Shown one piece after another: positions 7,373 to 15,125 of a DNA stretch of 64,000 bases. The number at the start of each line of letters is the position of its first letter. Within the stretch, counting starts at the first letter, position 1. Below the pieces are notes generated by a model. That model was not told where the DNA came from and searched no databases. It saw only the letters and a program-made list of their open reading frames with translations. Origin of the DNA: an uncultured bacterium (lineage in GTDB: Bacteria; Cyanobacteriota; Vampirovibrionia; Gastranaerophilales; Gastranaerophilaceae); the NCBI GenBank assembly GCA_949292175.1, contig CASEYJ010000004.1:1-64000 (forward strand), given 5' to 3'. Position numbers and translations under genes: made by a program.

Positions 7373-8701
7373 TTATTTTTCAGGAACAAGTATGGAGAGC
7401 ACCGAATTATTCAGGTTTAAATATTTTTCTATTGTGCTATTTAAATCATCAAGAGAAATAGACTCAAGATCATTCAAATACTCTTCAATAAGCTCCAGCT
7501 TTTCACAAACAGTTGTATAATACCCAATAGTTTCACCTATTTCAGAAACTGTCTCTGCTGAATAGGCAAATCTGGATTTTATTTTCTTCTTCGCTTTCAA
7601 CATTTCAGCTTCTGTAATCGGAACTTCCAACAAACCTCTCAGTTCTTTCTCAACAAGCTTGATAGCCTCGTCTTTCTTTTCAGGCTTGCAATTTGCTTGG
7701 ATAAAGAAGTTGTTACCATCCTTAAATTGGTAATGTTCGGAACTAATCATATTGAAAATTTGAACAGGCTGTTTTTCAATAAGATTTTGGTAAAGTCTTG
7801 AGCTGGTTCCATCACCCAAAATAATACTAATCATATCAAGACAAATAGTTCCCTTAATATCACAAGCCTTAGGCCCAAGCCATCCGTACATAAAGTAAGA
7901 TGTATTTACATGGGCTGAATTTGTTATAACTTTCTGCTCCTGAACGGGTTTATCAATTTCATTCACACGTTTTGGAGCATTTTTTCTTCCTTTGAAATCA
8001 AATTCTCTTTCAACCTTCTCTAAAATCTCCTTACTATCAAAATCACCAACAATAATTGTTGTCATATTTTCAGGAGAATAGAAAGTCTGATAGTAATTCA
8101 TAATTTCATCTCTTGTAACTCTGGAAATTATTTCAGGAGTACCAATTACATCACGTTTATAAGGATGTTTAGTGTACATATTGAAGTTACAAGCATTATA
8201 AATCTTCGTCCAATTTTGATCTTTTCTCATTCTAATTTCTTCGATAACAACGTGACGTTCACGTTTATCGGTAACCTTTGCGTCATTCAAATCGAATGGA
8301 GCACCAATTTCTTCTTCCGGAATAATCGGATCAAGCATCATATCTGCATGAAGCTCAATTGCTAAATTTAAATCTTCATTATTTTCACCCTTTGGCAAAG
8401 TAACATAATAAAAAGTGTAATCTTTCCAAGTTGCAGCATTAACAATTGCACCTTTAGCTTCCAAAGTACGATCAAAATAACCTGCGGGATGCTTATGAGT
8501 ACCTTTGAACATCAAATGTTCCAGAAAATGTGAAATACCGTTATTATTATCATCTTCATTTATAGAACCTGTCTTAACCCAGGTACTAACATTTGCCATA
8601 TCTCCTTCTTTATGAGCCAAAACGATTTTATGCCCATTTTCTCTCTCATAAACTTCTACTTCACGTGTTAAAAACGGATATTTCACTAACTTTTTCTTCA
8701 T
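7373..8701 (-). CDS. M16 family (pitrilysin-type) zinc peptidase
   Basis: The 442-aa product has the inverted zinc motif HFLEH (HxxEH) near residue 58 with the downstream glutamates in the VVIEEIRM helix, placing it among active M16 peptidases. Two homologous halves are present, as in processing-peptidase-type M16B proteins, the second lacking the zinc motif. No signal peptide is seen, so it is probably cytoplasmic. A GAGGTGA Shine-Dalgarno supports the start. It sits 28 bp upstream of ilvB in a four-gene operon. Its substrate cannot be inferred from context. Confidence 0.92.
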   Translation of the reverse strand: MKKKLVKYPFLTREVEVYERENGHKIVLAHKEGDMANVSTWVKTGSINEDDNNNGISHFLEHLMFKGTHKHPAGYFDRTLEAKGAIVNAATWKDYTFYYVTLPKGENNEDLNLAIELHADMMLDPIIPEEEIGAPFDLNDAKVTDKRERHVVIEEIRMRKDQNWTKIYNACNFNMYTKHPYKRDVIGTPEIISRVTRDEIMNYYQTFYSPENMTTIIVGDFDSKEILEKVEREFDFKGRKNAPKRVNEIDKPVQEQKVITNSAHVNTSYFMYGWLGPKACDIKGTICLDMISIILGDGTSSRLYQNLIEKQPVQIFNMISSEHYQFKDGNNFFIQANCKPEKKDEAIKLVEKELRGLLEVPITEAEMLKAKKKIKSRFAYSAETVSEIGETIGYYTTVCEKLELIEEYLNDLESISLDDLNSTIEKYLNLNNSVLSILVPEK

Positions 8702-8722
8702 ATATTCACCTCGTTGAATACA

Positions 8723-10342
8723 TTATAACTTAAACACAAATATTTCCCAATTACCTATTGAAAAGTCATCAACAAGCTTCATTTGGGTTTTTAAAACAGT
8801 TATCATATCATTGGTCAACTTCGACAATCTCAAGAATTGCAAAGGATATCTGTCATAATTTTCGCTTTTTACAATAATCTTTAACTGATCATTTGTAAAC
8901 ATACAAATACTATTATCTTTCAACACAACCAAAGATTTTCCATTTACAAATTCATCTTTAATATACTTGGTGAATTCAGGTGTAATCGTATCACTCGCCA
9001 AAAACCTCTTATAATAAGAATTTTTGTTTGCATCATTACGAATTCCATTAATCTCGGATTCAGAAAGATATGTTTTTTGAGCTTCAGGACTATTTAATAC
9101 ATATAGACTCAAACGCTTACCATTTATATCGAAATACTTATCAAGCAACTCAGTTCTAATAGGTAACACAAAATCCCAATCTGCATCCACCTGATTTTTC
9201 AAAAGACCTTCTGCCAGAAGCCTATATCCATCAGGCCTTGGCATTCTGGGAGCTCCGCTTAGAGATACTATACCTAACACATTAAATATGATAAAAATAA
9301 TTAAAACAAACTTCTTTTTTAAACAACTTAACCCCGCAGCACAAATCAAAAGTACGATAGGTAAAATCGGAAGAGTGTATCTGACCAAAACGCTATACGA
9401 AGTACAGAAACTTGCTAAGATATGAAATAAAATATAAACTAAAACACCCGAAAATAGTACCCTCGTAAACTTGTAATTCTTGATTGCAACCCCAAAAATA
9501 TACAACATAAACAATACCGGGAACAAGATAAACAATAAAAATTTAATATTAAAAATATGTGCTAACAAGTAGATATGATAATTTGGAATATTATTTTGCA
9601 ACCCGCTCAAAACAGGACTAAACCAATTTTGCAACATCAATAACACAAATGAATTGTCAAAACTTACAGCATCAAAATTTCCAGAGAAATACTTTGGCAC
9701 AATCAAGCAAAAAATTACAACCGGCAAAAATACTATCGGATAAAGAATAAGCTTTTTCTTTTCATCCGTTTTGACAAACAAAGTCGCAATGTATAAAATC
9801 AAAACAAGTAAACTCTGAGAAACATAGCTCAATATCAAAATCAAACTAGCAATACAGTATAAAATAAAATTTTTATTGTCAGATTTATGAATAAACCGTA
9901 ACCAACAATACATTAAAATATTAACCAAAAAAAACGTTAATGAATAAAACTTCGCCTCCTGCGCATAATAAATAAATGAAGAATTTAACGCATACAAAAG
10001 CGAATAACAAATTCCAACCTTATTTTTATTTGTTTCTAACACTACCCCAAGCTGACGGCCGACAAAGAACGCACTCAAAATACCCAGCACATCAAAAAAG
10101 ACAGACATCAACCTTATTGTCAAATCAGAATTGCCGAACAAATTAATCCAGCCATGATAAATAATATAATACAACGGGAATAATAAAAACCTATGCAAAT
10201 CTGTTTTAAAATGAGACGCAATAGCATAAATCGTCATCTCATCATACCACAACCCGCCACTCTTATCTAAGTTAATTAATCTAAACAACAGTCCCAAAAT
10301 AAGAACTAAAACTAAAACCCAATATTTTTTTATAAAATCCAT
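8723..10342 (-). CDS. GT-C family membrane glycosyltransferase (ArnT/PMT-like), 539 aa
   Basis: The protein has about 11 hydrophobic segments and, after the first, the loop motif GLWYDEMTIY, whose acidic DE pair is the catalytic signature of GT39/GT83 polyprenol-phosphate-sugar transferases. The C-terminal 150 residues are soluble, presumably extracytoplasmic. Such enzymes add a sugar to lipid A, a surface polysaccharide or a protein. The start at 10342 is chosen because a TATAAT lies only 6 bases upstream and no Shine-Dalgarno exists, suggesting a leaderless message. First gene of the operon with M16, ilvB and the pilin-like gene. Confidence 0.8.
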   Translation of the reverse strand: MDFIKKYWVLVLVLILGLLFRLINLDKSGGLWYDEMTIYAIASHFKTDLHRFLLFPLYYIIYHGWINLFGNSDLTIRLMSVFFDVLGILSAFFVGRQLGVVLETNKNKVGICYSLLYALNSSFIYYAQEAKFYSLTFFLVNILMYCWLRFIHKSDNKNFILYCIASLILILSYVSQSLLVLILYIATLFVKTDEKKKLILYPIVFLPVVIFCLIVPKYFSGNFDAVSFDNSFVLLMLQNWFSPVLSGLQNNIPNYHIYLLAHIFNIKFLLFILFPVLFMLYIFGVAIKNYKFTRVLFSGVLVYILFHILASFCTSYSVLVRYTLPILPIVLLICAAGLSCLKKKFVLIIFIIFNVLGIVSLSGAPRMPRPDGYRLLAEGLLKNQVDADWDFVLPIRTELLDKYFDINGKRLSLYVLNSPEAQKTYLSESEINGIRNDANKNSYYKRFLASDTITPEFTKYIKDEFVNGKSLVVLKDNSICMFTNDQLKIIVKSENYDRYPLQFLRLSKLTNDMITVLKTQMKLVDDFSIGNWEIFVFKL

Positions 10343-10348
10343 AGCCAA

Positions 10349-10354
10349 ATTATA
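10349..10354 (-). promoter_or_regulatory. -10 hexamer, leaderless arrangement
   Basis: TATAAT ends 6 bases before the ATG at 10342, so the expected transcription start falls on or beside the start codon. Confidence 0.6.
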
Positions 10355-10375
10355 CACGAAATGCAAAATTTATGC

Positions 10376-10381
10376 TATAAT
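10376..10381 (+). promoter_or_regulatory. extended -10 promoter of nanE, leaderless arrangement
   Basis: TATGCTATAAT contains an extended -10 (TGn) and ends 6 bases before the ATG at 10388; no Shine-Dalgarno is present. It is back to back with the promoter of the minus-strand operon. Confidence 0.65.
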
Positions 10382-10387
10382 TAAGAT

Positions 10388-11077
10388 ATGAGTATAATTA
10401 ATCGTTTGGAACATAAGGTAGTGGTTTCTGTTCAGGCAATGCCTAGTGAGCCTTTGTATTTGGAAAAATGCATGGTTGCTATGATGAAGTCTGTAATCAA
10501 AGGTGGCGCGGGTGCACTTCGAGTTGCCGGAGCAAGAGACGTAAAAAACGCAAAACATCTTTTTGAAGTACCTGTCATCGGGCTTACTAAACCTGATATT
10601 ATACCAAAAAATTGGCAGGAAATTGTGTACATAACGCCTACTCTGAAAGAAGTTATCTCTCTTGTAGACGCCGGTGCTGATGTAATAGCATTTGACGGAA
10701 CAATGCGCCAAAGAGAGGGCGGATGCACATTAGCAGAAATAATAAAATATATAAGAATAAACAAAAGAACCTCTATGGCAGACATCTCGACCGTAGAAGA
10801 GGGAATGAACGCTGCAAAACTGGGGGCTGATATCTTATCAACAACGCTATCAGGATACACTCTTGAATCAAAAGGCGTATCTCAAACTGAACCGGATTTT
10901 AAACTTTTAGAGGAGCTTGTAAAAGAAACAGACAAACCTGTTGTACTTGAAGGTAGAATCTGGGAGCCTTGGCAAGTAGATAAAGCATTTGAACTTGGTG
11001 CACATTGTGTTGTAATAGGTTCAGCAATTACAAGGCCACAGTTGATTACAAAAAGATTTGTACAAAGAAATAGCTAG
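10388..11077 (+). CDS. nanE: N-acetylmannosamine-6-phosphate 2-epimerase
   Basis: NanE converts ManNAc-6-phosphate into GlcNAc-6-phosphate in sialic acid and amino sugar salvage. The 229-aa product is a TIM barrel of normal length with family motifs GAGALRVAG, PVIGLTK, GADVIAFDGTMRQRE, the central ADIST segment and the C-terminal phosphate loop VVIGSAITRP. The predicted message is leaderless. Downstream lie a small protein and a ROK kinase that could supply ManNAc-6-phosphate. No sialic acid lyase (nanA), deaminase (nagB) or transporter is in the window. Confidence 0.93.
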   Translation: MSIINRLEHKVVVSVQAMPSEPLYLEKCMVAMMKSVIKGGAGALRVAGARDVKNAKHLFEVPVIGLTKPDIIPKNWQEIVYITPTLKEVISLVDAGADVIAFDGTMRQREGGCTLAEIIKYIRINKRTSMADISTVEEGMNAAKLGADILSTTLSGYTLESKGVSQTEPDFKLLEELVKETDKPVVLEGRIWEPWQVDKAFELGAHCVVIGSAITRPQLITKRFVQRNS

Positions 11078-11088
11078 TTAGGATTATT

Positions 11089-11262
11089 ATGAGAATTAGA
11101 ATAATGTCAAACTACGATGTTTGGCAAAACTTTATAAAAATAGTTGAAAATTACAACAAACCTGTACAGCAAAATAAAAAAATGATTACCAAAGAAACTT
11201 CCCAAGCAGTAGCGAAAACTCTTGAGAAAGATTGTTTTGTAAAAACTAAGGAAGGCAAATAA
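11089..11262 (+). CDS. small protein between nanE and the ROK kinase, 57 aa
   Basis: A 58-codon frame fills the gap between nanE and the kinase; its stop overlaps the kinase start by one base (TAATG), the same coupling used elsewhere in the window. A weak TAGGAT precedes the ATG; an internal ATG at 11104 is an alternative start. The product is soluble-looking, Lys/Asn-rich, with an aromatic N-terminal helix and a single Cys. No family is recognised. Its position suggests a role tied to the amino sugar operon, or simply a linker gene. Confidence 0.55.
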   Translation: MRIRIMSNYDVWQNFIKIVENYNKPVQQNKKMITKETSQAVAKTLEKDCFVKTKEGK

Positions 11263-12137
11263 TGAAGAAAGCTTTAACAATTGACATAGGCGGGACAAAA
11301 ATTTATAACGGGATAATAAATGAATCAGGAGAATTCATTGGAGAAATAGAAAAACACTCTACCCCAAAAACATTCGAAGGCATTCGTGATACATTCAAAG
11401 AAATTATTTCTCGCTACGAAGATGAAGTTGACGTAATAGCATTTTCAACTTGTGGAGCTGTAAACAACGATAACAATAAAATTTTAGGCTCAACAGGTAA
11501 TATCGCAGAAGATTATCCAAAAATGGATTTCAAATCATTAAGTAAAAAACCCGTGTTTGTTGAAAATGATGCGAACTGCGCAGCTTGGGCAGAACACATA
11601 ATCGGCGCTTCTAAAGGAATGCCTTATTCCATTATGATAACACTTGGAACAGGCGTTGGCGGAGGAATAATTCTAGACAACAAACTATATAAAGGCAAAA
11701 GCGGTGCCGCCGGCGAAATGCATTTCAAAATGTCACGAAACAAACACAGACACTGCACATGCGGAAGTTGGGACTGCTTTGAAGCGTATGCTTCAGGAAC
11801 AGGACTTAAGCATACCGCTGAAGAGATTTCAGGCAACAAAGATATTACAACATACGATGTAATAGACGGATTAAAAAAACAAGACAAACTTATGACAGAA
11901 ATCTTCAACTGTTGGCAGAATGATATTTTGAACGGGCTAATTGGTCTTTCAAACATTTTTGATCCTGATGTAATTGTTTTATCAGGTTCTATGGCAGAAT
12001 TTGTAGACACAGATTACCTGACACAAAAAGTTAACGAAGAAATTGTAACCTTACCAACAAAAGTTGTAAAAGCTGCAGCCGGAAACTATTCAGGAATGAT
12101 AGGTGCCGGACTTTTGGCTTTGGGAGTTACAAAATAA
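11262..12137 (+). CDS. ROK-family sugar kinase, probable N-acetylmannosamine kinase
   Basis: ROK kinases phosphorylate hexoses or amino sugars. The 291-aa protein shows the N-terminal ATP loop DIGGTKI, the second phosphate loop LGTGVGGGII near residue 130, and the ROK zinc motif CTCGSWDCFEAYASG with a His nearby (GEMHF, where most members have GE-x-GH). Linkage to nanE makes ManNAc kinase (NanK) the likeliest activity, but glucokinase or GlcNAc kinase cannot be excluded from sequence alone. It overlaps both neighbours by one base (TAATG), so it is translationally coupled. Confidence 0.85.
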   Translation: MKKALTIDIGGTKIYNGIINESGEFIGEIEKHSTPKTFEGIRDTFKEIISRYEDEVDVIAFSTCGAVNNDNNKILGSTGNIAEDYPKMDFKSLSKKPVFVENDANCAAWAEHIIGASKGMPYSIMITLGTGVGGGIILDNKLYKGKSGAAGEMHFKMSRNKHRHCTCGSWDCFEAYASGTGLKHTAEEISGNKDITTYDVIDGLKKQDKLMTEIFNCWQNDILNGLIGLSNIFDPDVIVLSGSMAEFVDTDYLTQKVNEEIVTLPTKVVKAAAGNYSGMIGAGLLALGVTK

Positions 12138-12361
12138 TGGGGAAAGCAAAAAAAAGAAGCCTCCATTTGGGAATAAACGACAGAATTACAAACTTATCAA
12201 GAGAAGATGCTGTTTTGGCGACTATTGAAGCCTTACGCAAGCCAAGTGGCGGACACGATGCGTATAATCTTATAACTTTGTTTGGACTCACTGCTGAAGA
12301 ACTCCTTGAAGCAGGAGCCAGCTATGAAACAATCAAAAGCTTGCAAGGATTATTAGAATAA
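12137..12361 (+). CDS. uncharacterised 74-aa protein
   Basis: Function not recognised. The start codon overlaps the ROK kinase stop (TAATG) and GGAG lies upstream in the kinase coding end. The product is soluble: a basic N-terminus, two or three amphipathic helices and an acidic C-terminus rich in Leu and Glu. No cysteine and no membrane segment. It ends the nanE operon; no hairpin terminator follows. Confidence 0.65.
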   Translation: MGKAKKRSLHLGINDRITNLSREDAVLATIEALRKPSGGHDAYNLITLFGLTAEELLEAGASYETIKSLQGLLE

Positions 12362-12390
12362 GCTCTAAAAATACATCTTGGTTAATCAAA

Positions 12391-12600
12391 TTATTTTAAC
12401 AATTCAACAACATCAACACCAAAAATATTAGCAATTTGTTCTAATTTATCAATTGTGATATTTATTTTAGACTTTTCTAACTTACTTATGTAAGAATTAT
12501 CGAGTCCCAACATTAAAGACAATTCCTCACGTCTATAAACACTTGAAACTCTTAACCTATTAAGATTTTTCGCAATTCGTTGTCTTATATCTTGACTCAT
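12391..12600 (-). CDS. XRE/Cro-CI family transcriptional regulator, 69 aa
   Basis: A single helix-turn-helix domain of the Cro/CI type fills the whole protein: RIAKNLNRLR, EELSLMLGLDNSYISKLEKSK as the DNA-reading helix pair, then ITIDKLEQIANIFGVDVVELL, the standard final helices. No effector domain is attached, as in restriction-modification controllers or small autoregulators. Its promoter carries an inverted repeat next to the -35 box, a natural autoregulatory site. A truncated relative is encoded directly upstream at 12663-12755. Confidence 0.85.
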   Translation of the reverse strand: MSQDIRQRIAKNLNRLRVSSVYRREELSLMLGLDNSYISKLEKSKINITIDKLEQIANIFGVDVVELLK

Positions 12601-12607
12601 AACCCAT

Positions 12608-12649
12608 ATTGTACCAGATTTAACTACTTAATTACAAGACTAGTAGTCT
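12608..12649 (-). promoter_or_regulatory. promoter and candidate operator of the HTH gene
   Basis: On the minus strand, TTGTAA (12632-12637), an 18-bp spacer and TACAAT (12608-12613) precede the ATG at 12600 by 7 bases with no Shine-Dalgarno. An inverted repeat AGACTA-G-TAGTCT (12637-12649) abuts the -35 box and is a plausible operator. Confidence 0.6.
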
Positions 12650-12662
12650 ATATCAATAACAA

Positions 12663-12755
12663 TTATTTGAAAAAATCGATAATATCTACTTGCAAAAAAT
12701 CAGCTATCTCACAGAGTTTGTCAATAGTAATATTTTCTCGAATTAGTTGACTCAT
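12663..12755 (-). pseudogene. deletion remnant of a second XRE-family regulator
   Basis: A 30-codon frame begins MSQ, as does the intact regulator at 12600, and then jumps to ENITIDKLCEIADFLQVDII, matching the C-terminal helices ITIDKLEQIANIFGVDVV of that neighbour. The central roughly 38 residues, which would hold the DNA-reading helix, are missing without a frameshift. The simplest reading is a duplicated regulator that lost its HTH core by in-frame deletion. A functional mini-protein is less likely but possible. Confidence 0.6.
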
Positions 12756-12766
12756 ATTTCCAAATA

Positions 12767-12781
12767 TTCGTATAATACGAA
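12767..12781. promoter_or_regulatory. palindromic candidate operator with embedded -10
   Basis: TTCGTAT-A-ATACGAA is a 7+1+7 inverted repeat containing TATAAT on the plus strand. It lies between the HTH remnant and the nuclease gene and could be a regulator site controlling the nuclease. Confidence 0.45.
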
Positions 12782-12820
12782 AAATACAATAATGACAGTC
12801 TAAAATCAACAAGGAAAAAT

Positions 12821-13249
12821 ATGCGAAAAATAATCACTATACTTATGATTTTGTTCTTTAATATAACAATTGCACAAGCACAAACAGAAATAAAAGTCAT
12901 AAAAATTTATGATGGAGATACCATAGAAGCAAAACTCAAGAAAAACGAATTTAAAATAAGATTAATAGGTATTGATTGTTTTGAAACAACCGATAATTAT
13001 AGAGCTTACAGACAGGCTTATTATAATAATTTGACAGTTGAAGAAGTAATAAATAGAGGAATAAATTCAAAAAATTACTTGCTAAGTTTATATAAGAAAT
13101 ATGAAAACAAAAAAATAACTTTTGAATTTAAAGGTATAGATACATATGGAAGAACTCTGGGAATTCTATATTTTAATAACGTAAACGTTAATAAAGAATT
13201 AGTAAAAAATGGAGGCTGCTTCACATATGAATACAACGAGAAACACTAA
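12821..13249 (+). CDS. secreted thermonuclease-like (SNase) protein, 142 aa
   Basis: Signal peptide of about 20 residues (MRK, hydrophobic core, AQA-Q). The mature part has the staphylococcal nuclease fold motifs: YDGDT, RLIGIDCFET (equivalents of catalytic Arg and Glu) and DTYGRTLG (second catalytic Arg region), followed by NKELVKNG. It is slightly short compared with other SNase domains but complete. Such enzymes are calcium-dependent DNA/RNA nucleases acting outside the cytoplasm. AAGGAAAA before the ATG supports the start. Codons are very AT-rich, and together with the HTH pair this 900-bp stretch could be acquired DNA. Confidence 0.85.
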   Translation: MRKIITILMILFFNITIAQAQTEIKVIKIYDGDTIEAKLKKNEFKIRLIGIDCFETTDNYRAYRQAYYNNLTVEEVINRGINSKNYLLSLYKKYENKKITFEFKGIDTYGRTLGILYFNNVNVNKELVKNGGCFTYEYNEKH

Positions 13250-13278
13250 CCCAGAGCATATCTAAAAACAACTTAAAC

Positions 13279-13307
13279 AAAAAAGGTGCAAAATTTGCAC
13301 CTTTTTT
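13279..13307. terminator. bidirectional intrinsic terminator
   Basis: A6-GGTGCAAA and TTTGCACC-T6 form a near-perfect hairpin between the convergent nuclease and proS genes. Confidence 0.9.
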
Positions 13308-13308
13308 A

Positions 13309-15042
13309 TTATATCTTAGACTTAATAGTCTTTATTAAATCTTCAACTGCCTCATCAGGCTTCAAGGTCTGCATATCTCCGGTTTCACGTACTTTGTACT
13401 CTACCAAACCGTCATTGATAGTCTTACCAACAGTAACACGGAATGGGAATCCGATTAAGTCTGCATCCTTAAACTTAACACCAGCACGTTCATCTCTATC
13501 GTCAAGAACAGCTTCAATTCCTGCAGCAAGCAATTTTTCATACATTTCTTGAGCAACTTTCATTTGAAGTTCATCCTTGATATTTACAGGAACAATAACT
13601 ACGTGATAAGGAGCTATTGAAACAGGCCATTTAATACCGTGTTCATCATAATGAGCCTCAACAGCAGCTGCCGCAGTACGTGAAATACCAATACCGTAGC
13701 AACCCATAATGTAAGGTTTAGCCTTACCGTTTTCATCAAGGTAAATGGCCTTCATAGGTTCAGAATATTTTGTTCCCAATTGGAAAATATTTCCGACCTC
13801 AATACCCTTTGTAACCTTCAATGGCTTACCACACTGAGGACACAAATCTCCGGCTTCTACCAATCTTATATCAACATAACTTTCAATTGCAGGAATGTCA
13901 GACAAGTTTGCACCAACAAGGTGTTTATCTGTTTGATTGATACCAACAACGAAATTCTTCATATCACGTACTGTTTCATCCGCTACGATTGTAATTCCAT
14001 CCATACCATTTGGTCCGATGAAACCAGGAACAGCATCAAAACCTTTTTCAGCCATAAGTTCCGCAATTTCAGCAGATGATGCTATTCTAATATCAATACC
14101 GCCAACAGCGTTCATAAGTTTTGTTTCTTCAACAGCCTTGTCAGCTCTAATTAAAGCTAAAACAGGTTTCTTATCTACAATATAAACTAATGTCTTAAGA
14201 ATAAGAGTAGATGGGATATTCAAAAACTTAGACAACTCTTCAATTGAGTGAGTATTAGGAGTATCAATAATCTCCGTTTTTGAAAAATATTTTGCACCAT
14301 CAATTTCAGCCGGCAAAAGTTTTGAAACTGCGTGATTTGAATTTGCAGAATAATCACAATCATCGCAATAGAAAACATTATTTTCACCGGCATCGGTATC
14401 AGTAATGACCATAAACTCGTGACTTACACTTCCGCCGATAGCACCTGAGTCAGATTGAACCATTTTTGTAGGCAATCCGCAACGATTAAATATCTTTGTA
14501 TAAGCCTTCGCCATATTTTCATATTCTTTATTCAATCCTTCTTGGGTAGTATCGAAAGAATAAGCATCCTTCATAATGAATTCTCTACCTCTCAAAAGAC
14601 CGTATCTAGGACGAACTTCATCTCTAAATTTTGATTGAATTTGATATAAATTAACCGGCAACTGTTTGTAAGACTTCAAAACATCTCTACCCAACGCAGT
14701 AATAATTTCTTCATGAGTAGGGCCAAGACACATAACTCTATCATGCCTGTCTTTCAATCTCATCAATTCCTTACCGTACGCATCCCATCTGCCGGATTCT
14801 TCCCACAATTCTTTTGGCTGAACAAACGGCATCAATAATTCTTGAGCTCCCGCAGCATCCATTTCTTCACGTACGATATTTTCAATCTTCTTCAAAACTC
14901 TCCACATAAGAGGCATATAATTATATACACCACTTGTAAGTTTTTTTATATAACCTGCACGTGCAAGCATCTTGTGAGAAACAACTTCTGCATCAGAAGG
15001 GAATTCTCTCAAAGTTTGCACAAACATCTTTGACATTTTCAT
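13309..15042 (-). CDS. proS: prolyl-tRNA synthetase, bacterial type
   Basis: Class II synthetase charging tRNA-Pro. The 577-aa product is the bacterial long form with the editing insertion: motif 1 around the first 80 residues, motif 2 FRDEVRPRYGLLRGREFIMKD-type loop near residue 140, the INS editing domain in the middle (about 220-400), motif 3 in GCYGIGISR near residue 445, and a C-terminal anticodon-binding domain. GAGGAAG precedes the ATG. It lies 83 bp downstream of rel and is probably cotranscribed, ending at the hairpin at 13279-13307. Confidence 0.96.
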   Translation of the reverse strand: MKMSKMFVQTLREFPSDAEVVSHKMLARAGYIKKLTSGVYNYMPLMWRVLKKIENIVREEMDAAGAQELLMPFVQPKELWEESGRWDAYGKELMRLKDRHDRVMCLGPTHEEIITALGRDVLKSYKQLPVNLYQIQSKFRDEVRPRYGLLRGREFIMKDAYSFDTTQEGLNKEYENMAKAYTKIFNRCGLPTKMVQSDSGAIGGSVSHEFMVITDTDAGENNVFYCDDCDYSANSNHAVSKLLPAEIDGAKYFSKTEIIDTPNTHSIEELSKFLNIPSTLILKTLVYIVDKKPVLALIRADKAVEETKLMNAVGGIDIRIASSAEIAELMAEKGFDAVPGFIGPNGMDGITIVADETVRDMKNFVVGINQTDKHLVGANLSDIPAIESYVDIRLVEAGDLCPQCGKPLKVTKGIEVGNIFQLGTKYSEPMKAIYLDENGKAKPYIMGCYGIGISRTAAAAVEAHYDEHGIKWPVSIAPYHVVIVPVNIKDELQMKVAQEMYEKLLAAGIEAVLDDRDERAGVKFKDADLIGFPFRVTVGKTINDGLVEYKVRETGDMQTLKPDEAVEDLIKTIKSKI

Positions 15043-15125
15043 AGTAAAAACTTCCTCATCACTTTAATATCACTGTCAAAATTCTATCATGCACAAAAAA
15101 ATATTAAAAGCACAAGAGAATTAAG

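Noticed and set aside
12663-12755. Reading the 30-codon HTH remnant as a functional antitoxin-like peptide
   Set aside because: It lacks a DNA-binding core and has no partner gene; matching of both ends to the neighbour favours a deletion remnant, although not ruled out.
13286-13552. 88-codon plus-strand frame opposite proS
   Set aside because: Lies inside the proS coding region and the terminator; a shadow frame.
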